From Leptolyngbya sp. FACHB-60 (GTDB lineage Bacteria; Cyanobacteriota; Cyanobacteriia; Phormidesmidales; Phormidesmidaceae), in NCBI RefSeq assembly GCF_014695775.1, contig NZ_JACJOX010000023.1:51885-115884 (forward strand): a stretch of 64,000 nt of DNA, written 5' to 3'. Below the pieces are notes generated by a model, which was not told where the DNA came from, made no database searches, and worked only from the letters and a program-made list of their open reading frames with translations. Made by a program: the position numbers and the translations under genes. Positions within the stretch are counted from its first letter, which is position 1. Every line of letters begins with the position of its first letter. Below, one piece after another: positions 9,288-16,359 of the stretch.

Positions 9288-12200
9288 TTGAATCTAGACC
9301 GGCTCAGCGCAATTATTAGACCGTGGCTCACCCCAGGTATGGCTCTCCCAAAACCTTCCCCTGCCGATGAGGCTCCACCGGCCTCTGCCCAACCCGAGGA
9401 AATGTTTCCAGTGGTGGCAATTGGGGCATCGGCGGGGGGGCTAGAAGCGTTTACTCAACTGATCAGCCATTTACCCACCACTACGGGCATGGCCTTTGTG
9501 CTGGTGCAGCATTTAGACCCCAGCCAGCCCAGCCTGCTGAGCGAGATTATGGGCCGCACCACCGAGATGCCGGTGCTGGAGGTGGTCGATGGGGTGGCGA
9601 TCGCCCCCAACCATGTCTACGTCATCCCCCCAAACCAGGCGATGACCATTGTGGCGGGTGAGCTACGGCTGCAACCCCGACCGCGGTCGGGCAGCCACAT
9701 TATCGACACTTTCTTTAACGCCCTGGCTCAAGAGCGGGGCACCAAAGCCATTGGCGTGGTGCTTTCAGGGGCCAATGCCGACGGCACCCTAGGGTTAGAG
9801 GCGATCAAGGCGGCGGGGGGCATCACCTTTTCGCAGTCGGAGGCGTCAGCAAAATTTAGCAGCATGCCCCACATGGCGATCGCCACTGGGCAGGTCGATT
9901 TTATTCAAACGCCAGAAGACATTGCCCAGACCCTGGCCAACCTCAGCGCCCACCCCTACATCACCAGCCCCAGCCCAGCAGAACCGGTGGCCGTGCCTCA
10001 GGATGAGGCCTCGAGCGATACTGGGCTGTCCACCGTTCTCACCTTGCTGAAGCGGGCCACCAAAATTGACTTTGCCCAGTACAAACCCACCACTGTCAAG
10101 CGGCGCATCTTTCGCCGCATGGCTCTACATCATCTGGAGAACCTAGAGAGCTACGGCCAGTACCTCCAGGCTCACCCCGAGGAGATGACGGCCCTACACC
10201 AGGAAATTTTGATTGGGGTAACCAGCTTCTTTCGCGATGGGGACGTATTTACGGCCTTGGAGCAGACAGTGTTTCCGGCGCTGCTGAGGGAGAGCACCCC
10301 TGACCTGCCCCTGCGCATTTGGGTGGCGGGCTGCTCGACGGGCCAAGAAGCCTACTCGATCGCCATTTGTCTGCTGGAATACATGAGTCGCCACAGCACC
10401 AGCCAGCCAATTCAAATTTTTGCTACCGATGTCAGCGAGCTAGCTATTGAGATAGCCCGCTTTGGCTGGTACTCGACCGGCCATGTGACCGACGTGTCGC
10501 CCGAGCGGTTGCAGCGGTTTTTTGTGCCTACCGACGGTGGTTACCAAGTCAACAAAGTGGTGCGAGAACTGTGCATTTTTGCCTGCCAAAATCTAAGCGC
10601 CGACCCGCCCTTCTCACGCCTCGATCTAATTAGCTGCCGCAATGTGCTGATTTATTTTGGGGCGGCGTTGCAGAACAAAGTGCTGCCCATGTTTCACTAT
10701 GGCCTCAAGCCCGACGGCTTTTTGCTGCTGGGGTCATCGGAGACGGCGGGGGAGTTTAGCTACCTGTTTTCGCTGGTGGATAGCCGCTACAAGCTTTACG
10801 CTAAGCAGTCGTCGTCGCTGCCTTTGAGCTTTGACTTTGACCCCACCACCTACACCCCCAGCTCTCTGCCCCCTCGGCCCGACCCGCCCCGAGTGCGCAT
10901 TCCAGATATCGACCTCTATGGCCTGGCCGACCAGACGGTGCTCAACCGCTACGGCCCGGCGGGGGTGTTGGTGAATGATCGGCTAGATATTTTGCAGTTT
11001 CGGGGGCAGACGGGGACTTATCTGGAGCCTGCCCCCGGTCGCGCCAGCCTCAACCTGCTCACCATGGCTAAGGAGGGGCTGCGGCTCGACCTGCGTACGG
11101 CTTTCTACCAGGCGAGGCAAACTAGCCAGGCGGTGCAGCGGCGATCGCTGCTGATCGAAGCAGGCGATCGCCCCGTGCAAATTGAGGTTGTGCCCCTCAG
11201 CCCCCAGCCTGCTGACAAAGCCTACTACCTGGTGTTTTTTACCGATTTAGTGCCAGATGGCACCGCTGCCGAGGTCGATATCCCTGCCGCCGACCTAGAG
11301 AGCCAGTATCGGCAAGAAAACCTCGCGCTCCAGCAAGATCTCGACACCACGCGATCGCACCTGCAATCGATCATCCAAGAGCAGGAGGCCACCAACCAAG
11401 ATCTGCGGGCCGCCAATGAAGAAATTCTTTCCAGCAACGAAGAGCTGCAAAGCACCAACGAAGAGCTGCAAACTGCCAAGGAAGAAATTCAGGCCACCAA
11501 CGAAGAACTCAGCACTATCAACGACGAGCTCTACCGCCGCAACACCGAAACCACCCGCATCAGCGACGACTTTCAAAACCTGCTCAGCAGCATCCACATT
11601 CCCATTTTGATGTTGGAGGACGACCTCAGAATTCGCCGCTTTACCCCCACCGCCGCGACCCTGTTTAACCTGATCCCCGGCGATGTGGGTCGCCCCTTGG
11701 GCAACATCAACCATCGCCTGGCAGTAGACGACCTTGAGGCCCACATCTTGGCGGTGATCAACACCCTAGAGCAGAGCAGCCAGGAGGTGCAAGATCAGGA
11801 GGGCCGCTGGTACGACCTGCGCATTCGCCCCTACCGCACCCTCGACAACCGCATCGACGGGGCGGTGGTGGTGCTGGTGGATATCGACAGTCTCAAACGC
11901 AGCGACGACAAGCTGCGCCAGGCCCGCGACTACGCCGACGCCATTGTGCAGACCGTGCGCGAGGCCCTGGTGGTGCTCACCCATGACCTGCGGGTGGTGA
12001 CGGCAAATCGGCAGTTTTATCAGACCTTTCAGGTCAGCCCCGGCGACACCGAGGGGCAGTTGATCTTTGAGCTGGGCAACGGCCAGTGGAATATTCCTCA
12101 GCTGCGATCGCTGCTCCACGACCTGCTACCCCAAAACTTGCAGGTCGACGACTTTGAAGTGGTGCACAACTTTGAGATCATTGGCCCCCAGACCATGCGG

Positions 12201-12293
12201 CTCAACGCCCGCAAGATGACCCAGGTCAACGGTGACGATTTAGTTTTACTAGCCATTGAAACTGTGCTCGCTCGCACTGCCAACGGCGGATAA
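9288..12293 (+). CDS. CheB-CheR-PAS fusion protein
   Basis: Up to 1001 residues. A CheB-type methylesterase comes first, with the serine motif GASAGG (about residue 47), QHLDP (His) and GANADGTLG (Asp). A CheR-type methyltransferase follows (IGVTSFFRDGDVF, WVAGCSTGQEAYS for SAM binding, LISCRNVLIYF). A long coiled coil (about 660-750, rich in NEELQS repeats) leads into two PAS-like modules. There is no histidine-kinase domain. Such proteins are thought to sense signals and modify partner proteins outside classical chemotaxis; no che gene is nearby. The start is uncertain: TTG at 9288, or ATG at 9339 (17 residues shorter). A PAS protein and a diguanylate cyclase follow. Confidence 0.88.
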   Translation: MNLDRLSAIIRPWLTPGMALPKPSPADEAPPASAQPEEMFPVVAIGASAGGLEAFTQLISHLPTTTGMAFVLVQHLDPSQPSLLSEIMGRTTEMPVLEVVDGVAIAPNHVYVIPPNQAMTIVAGELRLQPRPRSGSHIIDTFFNALAQERGTKAIGVVLSGANADGTLGLEAIKAAGGITFSQSEASAKFSSMPHMAIATGQVDFIQTPEDIAQTLANLSAHPYITSPSPAEPVAVPQDEASSDTGLSTVLTLLKRATKIDFAQYKPTTVKRRIFRRMALHHLENLESYGQYLQAHPEEMTALHQEILIGVTSFFRDGDVFTALEQTVFPALLRESTPDLPLRIWVAGCSTGQEAYSIAICLLEYMSRHSTSQPIQIFATDVSELAIEIARFGWYSTGHVTDVSPERLQRFFVPTDGGYQVNKVVRELCIFACQNLSADPPFSRLDLISCRNVLIYFGAALQNKVLPMFHYGLKPDGFLLLGSSETAGEFSYLFSLVDSRYKLYAKQSSSLPLSFDFDPTTYTPSSLPPRPDPPRVRIPDIDLYGLADQTVLNRYGPAGVLVNDRLDILQFRGQTGTYLEPAPGRASLNLLTMAKEGLRLDLRTAFYQARQTSQAVQRRSLLIEAGDRPVQIEVVPLSPQPADKAYYLVFFTDLVPDGTAAEVDIPAADLESQYRQENLALQQDLDTTRSHLQSIIQEQEATNQDLRAANEEILSSNEELQSTNEELQTAKEEIQATNEELSTINDELYRRNTETTRISDDFQNLLSSIHIPILMLEDDLRIRRFTPTAATLFNLIPGDVGRPLGNINHRLAVDDLEAHILAVINTLEQSSQEVQDQEGRWYDLRIRPYRTLDNRIDGAVVVLVDIDSLKRSDDKLRQARDYADAIVQTVREALVVLTHDLRVVTANRQFYQTFQVSPGDTEGQLIFELGNGQWNIPQLRSLLHDLLPQNLQVDDFEVVHNFEIIGPQTMRLNARKMTQVNGDDLVLLAIETVLARTANGG

Positions 12294-12722
12294 AGGGTGC
12301 CCGCAGAAAATGGTTTAATTTAACCGATGGAATGTATAGTGAAGCGCTGATTAAGGCTTAAATGACAGCAAAAATTAACCTGCCTATACGCCAGCAGCAC
12401 CATGGTCAAGCAGAGTAGGTTTCGCCCAAAAGGACAGTATTTCTTTAGAGTAAATTAGGCCAAGTTAAGCCTAAAAATAGAGTTTTCTGAATAAAACCAC
12501 AGGCTTTGAGCTGACATAGTATTGAGGAAACTTGTTATAAATGCCTGAGCTTACCCTTATTAGCAAAGGCAGGCTCAATCGACCAGTGGCTATATCTAGC
12601 GGAAAATGTTGATATAATAAAAGATTAGAAAACAAGCGCTTTTTAAGCTTAAATTAAACCCTTGAGGAAGGTGCCGCTAGCTGCTTTTTTGGATGATCGA
12701 CCATCCTTATGGAAGCTGACTC
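12294..12722. other. AT-rich intergenic region before the PAS pair
   Basis: About 430 bp, clearly more AT-rich than its surroundings. No gene is supported. It holds a TATAAT box (see the promoter entry) and probably the leader of the following PAS operon. Confidence 0.5.
12613..12618 (+). promoter_or_regulatory. Candidate -10 box (TATAAT)
   Basis: A perfect TATAAT lies 105 bp before the PAS gene start, preceded by TTGA and followed by an A-rich stretch. No good -35 hexamer lies at the usual distance. This is suggestive only. Confidence 0.3.
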
Positions 12723-13406
12723 ATGAGTATCTCTCATCAAATCGAGGCAGTCTACCAACGCGCCCTTCGGCTGCGCGAGCAGGCCACCACCAACCCTATC
12801 GACCCCGCCTTGCTAGAGCTGGCCCTCAAAGATCTCTACCTCGTGCTCGAAGAGCTACAGGCAGTAGATGCAGAGCTGCACCAGCAAAACCAGATGCTCA
12901 GCGACACTCGCTACCAAGTTGACCTTGAGCACCAGCGCTACCGCACCCTGTTTGAGCTGGCCCCCGATGGTTATTTAGTCACCGATGCCACGGGCAAAAT
13001 TTATCACGCTAACCGGGCGGCAGAAATATTGTTTGCCCTGCCCCAGGCCGGATTGGTGGGCAAACCCCTGGTGGTACTGATCGAGCAGGGCGACTGGTCA
13101 GAGTTTCAGCGGCGACTGGCTCGGCCCAACCCTGCCGAGCCATGGGAAGTCAGCCTCAAATCGCGGCAGGGGGAGCCAGTTACGGCGGCGATCGCCACCA
13201 ACTTCCTCAAAGCCAGCCGTCGAGAAACCACAACCATTCTTTGGTCGCTGCGAGATATTTCTCAGCAGCGCCGCATAGAGCAGCAGCTCCAGGCGGCCCA
13301 CGCCGATCTTGAAGGTCTAGTCGCCGCTCGCACCGCCGAACTCATGCAGGCCAATGCCCAACTGTGCCAAGACCTCAGCGACTGCCGTCAGGGGAGGCCG
13401 CAGTGA
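12723..13406 (+). CDS. PAS domain protein with coiled coils
   Basis: A 227-residue soluble protein. Residues 1-75 are helical (VYQRALRLREQA, LVLEELQAVDAELHQQNQML). A PAS domain spans about 76-185 (YRTLFELAPDGYLVTDATG, IYHANRAAEILF), and a C-terminal coiled coil (IEQQLQAAHADLEGLVAARTAEL) follows. No output domain is present. The first ~115 residues are clearly homologous to the next gene's product, so the two look like tandem paralogs. Its TGA overlaps the next gene's GTG start (GTGA at 13403-13406), which implies translational coupling. It probably acts as a sensor or adaptor with the diguanylate cyclase; that role is inference. Confidence 0.8.
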   Translation: MSISHQIEAVYQRALRLREQATTNPIDPALLELALKDLYLVLEELQAVDAELHQQNQMLSDTRYQVDLEHQRYRTLFELAPDGYLVTDATGKIYHANRAAEILFALPQAGLVGKPLVVLIEQGDWSEFQRRLARPNPAEPWEVSLKSRQGEPVTAAIATNFLKASRRETTTILWSLRDISQQRRIEQQLQAAHADLEGLVAARTAELMQANAQLCQDLSDCRQGRPQ

Positions 13407-14533
13407 ATATCATGTTTAAGCGCATCGACGCGGTACAGCAGCGAGCACTGTTGCTGCACCAGCACGCCAGCACGTCACCCATTCAGCCCGAGCTGATGGC
13501 CCTAGCCCTAGACGACCTCAGCCTGGTGCTCGAAGAGTTGCGCACTGCCCACGAAGAGCTAATTTCGCAAAATCAGACCCTGGCCGACTACCGTCAGCAG
13601 CTCGAGATTGAGCGTCAGCGCTACCAAGACTTGTTTAACCTCGCCCCGGATGGCTACCTGGTGAGCGACGCCAAGGGCATCATTCAGGCGGGCAATGTGG
13701 CGATGGCTGTCTTGCTGCACCTGCCCCAAGAGTCGCTAGTGGGCAAACCCATGGTGCTGTTTCTCCCCATCAAGCACCGCCGCGCCCTCTACACCATGCT
13801 GGCCCAGATCAATGGCACAACCCCACTGCCCATCAAAACCTGGGAAACCCAGATTGTGCCCCGAGAGGGTGCGGCCATCGATGTCGCCATGACCGTTTCT
13901 GCTAGCCGGGAGGGTGGCGAAGCCCACCTGCGCTGGCTAGTGCGCGACATCACCGAAAAAAAGCAGGCCGAGGCCAAAATTCACCACCAAGCCTTTTACG
14001 ACCGGCTCACTGAGCTACCCAACCGCGCCTTTCTTGACACTTACCTGCCCAAGGTGCTGGCCCAGGCCAAGCGCCAACAGACCAAGGTGGCGGTGGCCTT
14101 TTTAGACCTCGACAAATTTAAAGATATTAATGACAGCCTAGGCCACGAGGTCGGCGACCAAATGCTGCACCAGGTGGCTCAGCGCCTGACCCACTGTCTG
14201 CGCAGCGAAGACCTACTGGTGCGCTGGGGCGGCGATGAGTTTATTTTGGTGCTCTCTCGGCTGACTGAGGCAGATGCGGTAGGGCGCACCTGCGATCGCA
14301 TTTTAGAGAGCCTGCAACCCACCTTCGCCATTAATGACCATCAGCTGCACATAGGCACCAGCGTCGGCATCGCGCTCTTTCCGCAGGATGGCACCGACCC
14401 CACTACCCTGCTGCGTCACGCCGACCATGCCCTCTATCAGGCCAAAAACCAGGGCCGCAATACCTACCGTTTCTACCAGCCGGGGTTGACCATCGAATGC
14501 TTTGGCGATGGCGAACAAATTCAAGAAAGCTAG
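13403..14533 (+). CDS. PAS-GGDEF diguanylate cyclase
   Basis: About 376 residues from the GTG at 13403, chosen because AGGGGAGG lies 6 nt upstream and the start overlaps the previous stop. N-terminal helices (about 1-70) and a PAS domain (LFNLAPDGYLVSDAKG) lead into a GGDEF domain from about residue 195. The active-site motif is RWGGDEF, and an RxxD inhibitory site (RSED) lies five residues before it. The enzyme should make cyclic di-GMP from two GTP and be subject to product inhibition. The N-terminal half is homologous to the preceding PAS protein. No EAL domain is present. Confidence 0.9.
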   Translation: MNIMFKRIDAVQQRALLLHQHASTSPIQPELMALALDDLSLVLEELRTAHEELISQNQTLADYRQQLEIERQRYQDLFNLAPDGYLVSDAKGIIQAGNVAMAVLLHLPQESLVGKPMVLFLPIKHRRALYTMLAQINGTTPLPIKTWETQIVPREGAAIDVAMTVSASREGGEAHLRWLVRDITEKKQAEAKIHHQAFYDRLTELPNRAFLDTYLPKVLAQAKRQQTKVAVAFLDLDKFKDINDSLGHEVGDQMLHQVAQRLTHCLRSEDLLVRWGGDEFILVLSRLTEADAVGRTCDRILESLQPTFAINDHQLHIGTSVGIALFPQDGTDPTTLLRHADHALYQAKNQGRNTYRFYQPGLTIECFGDGEQIQES

Positions 14534-14554
14534 TAATCGCTACAGTTGGTTAAT

Positions 14555-14791
14555 CTATCCTTCATTCACCCGCAACAATTTACACTCAGAGCGAGTTATT
14601 CGAGTTTCATCTGGAAAAGGCGCATGAACTTCTAGGTAAGAATTCAAAAACGCCTCGAATAAAACCCCTTCTTTGGGAAGGACGATGCGCTCAAAATGGT
14701 ATTTCGGATCACTCACCATCCGAACAATTTGCGTGTCTGCTGTGTCGTTGATGTAGTAGCAAAGAATAGGCGCAGGGGCTTTATCTAGCAA
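14555..14791 (-). CDS. DUF1830 family protein
   Basis: A 78-residue small protein. ILCYYINDTADTQIVRM, YHFERIVLPKEGVLFEA and YLEVHAP follow the DUF1830 pattern found almost only in cyanobacteria (a Cys-Tyr-x-Asn strand, then FERVVFPGQ-type and LEIH-type strands). The function is unknown. It converges on the diguanylate cyclase gene with only 21 bp between the stops. Confidence 0.75.
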   Translation of the reverse strand: MLDKAPAPILCYYINDTADTQIVRMVSDPKYHFERIVLPKEGVLFEAFLNSYLEVHAPFPDETRITRSECKLLRVNEG

Positions 14792-14942
14792 TGGGTTTGG
14801 CGACTTAGAATTTAAAAGAAATACGCCTCTCTTTAGGAAGAAGATTTTTGGAGTTTTTTCGGTCTTCTCTTTTCTTTTGCTTATTTTAGGAGACTGGGGG
14901 TATAGTTTGCTTCACTCTCTCCAAGGAAAAATTGTTCTGTGA

Positions 14943-15437
14943 CTACACATTGACAGCACAGAGCTTTGCCCCATCTCTGTGCCTCATGACCCAATCTCGA
15001 ATATTAGCTTTTTCAGTTGACTTGGCTAAGTCAACTAAATTCCAAACTTCATCAACCAACTTACAAACATCAATAGGCTTGAGCAGATAGTCTTCAACTA
15101 CTGGAAAAAATTTTTGGGCAAACTTCGTTAAGCAATAGGAAGAAATCACAAGAATTGGGATAGTCTGCTTTCGGTCTAAGGCCACGTTTTCTATTCTCTG
15201 AAGCAGCGGTAGTATATTTTCACCAAAAAAACTAACTTCACAGATCAAAATGTCGGGAACCAAATCTTCTAAAAGAGCTATGGCAGCGGCTATAGATTCA
15301 CCAGCTGTTACCTGTGCGCCGCAGGTTTCAAACAACACTTCGTAGAGATATCGGCTGTCAGCATCATTATCAACGACAAGTATCTGAACATCCTTGAGTA
15401 GGTCAGGATTAGAAAGGGTTTGGCTTGTATCAGACAC
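14943..15437 (-). CDS. Response-regulator receiver protein with Glu at the phosphorylation site
   Basis: 164 residues, a stand-alone receiver domain (about 15-140) with a short C-terminal tail. The acidic pocket VVDNDAD (Asp23, Asp25), the Ser of LVISS (Ser99) and the Lys of YLLKP (Lys120) are present. The position that normally holds the phospho-accepting Asp (pattern DILICDV) is Glu67 (DILICEVSFF; codon at 15237-15239). A receiver with Glu there cannot be phosphorylated normally and may be fixed in an active-like state or act as a scaffold. The next gene upstream is the zinc-ribbon gene. Confidence 0.82.
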   Translation of the reverse strand: MSDTSQTLSNPDLLKDVQILVVDNDADSRYLYEVLFETCGAQVTAGESIAAAIALLEDLVPDILICEVSFFGENILPLLQRIENVALDRKQTIPILVISSYCLTKFAQKFFPVVEDYLLKPIDVCKLVDEVWNLVDLAKSTEKANIRDWVMRHRDGAKLCAVNV

Positions 15438-15497
15438 ACTATTGCCCTCTGTAATAAATCACCAAAGTGCAAAAATTACCGAAAAGTGCTGGTTGGC

Positions 15498-15713
15498 CTA
15501 GGCCATAAACGCTACGGTATCTCCTAGCAAAGGCATCGCTTGATAGCAATGGCTACAGCGCCAATACACCTGGTTTGATCTCGCATGGCGAAGCAATACA
15601 TTTGAGCAGCAGAGGCACAGGTGTCTAACCCCCACAGACCGCTTTTGAGCGATCGCGCTGGGGCAGCCGTAGACTTTCTTTGGGTTAGAAACCAACTGAG
15701 AAAAGGTAGTCAT
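15498..15713 (-). CDS. Small zinc-ribbon protein
   Basis: About 71 residues from the ATG at 15713 (MTTFSQLVSNPKKVYGCP); an upstream in-frame start at 15746 is possible. Two CxxC pairs, HLCLCC and WRCSHC, about 20 residues apart, form a rubredoxin/zinc-ribbon knuckle pattern. Lys/Arg-rich linkers suggest nucleic-acid or protein binding. I believe similar short proteins occur in other cyanobacteria, but no function is known to me. It lies 37 bp downstream of the miniature allophycocyanin gene on the same strand, so the two may be co-transcribed. Confidence 0.65.
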   Translation of the reverse strand: MTTFSQLVSNPKKVYGCPSAIAQKRSVGVRHLCLCCSNVLLRHARSNQVYWRCSHCYQAMPLLGDTVAFMA

Positions 15714-15750
15714 TATTAAATTATCCGTTTCACAAACAGGCTGCAACAGC

Positions 15751-15954
15751 CTACAAAAACGCCTGAATCAGGCCGTCAAAATAGGTGCCAACCTCGCTGC
15801 CACCTTCGGGTGAGAGGGCGGTGGCTACGGTTTTCATAGCGCGAATACTTTTAGCTATCCCCTTTAAGGGCATCTTGATCTGATCTACCTCCCCCAGAGT
15901 GAGGTAGCGGCACTCGGCGTCGGCATTGACAATTAATGTTTTAACAATGCTCAC
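15751..15954 (-). CDS. Miniature allophycocyanin alpha-like protein (internally deleted)
   Basis: 67 residues. Residues 1-27 (MSIVKTLIVNADAECRYL, GEVDQIK) match the N-terminus of allophycocyanin alpha (ApcA). Residues 33-67 (IAKSIRAMKTVATAL, EVGTYFDGLIQAFL) match its last helices. About 95 central residues, including the chromophore-binding Cys and bilin pocket, are absent, yet the frame is intact. The GTG start is preceded by AAGGTG at about 7-nt spacing, so it can probably be translated. It cannot bind bilin in the usual way. It could be a pseudogene remnant, or a small protein that uses the phycobiliprotein contact helices. The zinc-ribbon gene follows on the same strand. Confidence 0.7.
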   Translation of the reverse strand: MSIVKTLIVNADAECRYLTLGEVDQIKMPLKGIAKSIRAMKTVATALSPEGGSEVGTYFDGLIQAFL

Positions 15955-16359
15955 TTAATCACCTTTTTAATCTGCTTAACCTCGGGCGGCTGAGTCTTGC
16001 AACAGCTCAATATGGACGTGTCTAATAGTTAAGGAACGAGACTAACGCAGAAGGGTGGAGAAGATTGCTCAACCTCTCTCATAATTTTGATAGACAGAGG
16101 TTGTATTTCGCGTCTGAATTGATTAAGACAAGGAAATAAGCAAAAAACTTCCGTAAGCCTAGATTGCTTGAGGTATAAGTTTGTGGTTAGCAGGCATAAA
16201 GCTGTAGCAATTCGAACAAACTTGCGCCATAGCAGGTGAAGTCTGGGTTAGAGTAGCCCAAAATACTGAAGTGCAAGCCTAGCGGGCATTCTTCCCCATT
16301 TTTCGCTTTTCTATTCTCATCCTTTTACTGGATGGCTTTTGCGGTGATTTTGTAGCGCC
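15955..16359. other. Intergenic region upstream of the mini-allophycocyanin gene
   Basis: About 405 bp, AT-rich, between a minus-strand start and a minus-strand stop. It presumably holds the promoter of the mini-ApcA/zinc-ribbon pair. I see no gene, repeat or clear operator in it. Confidence 0.4.
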
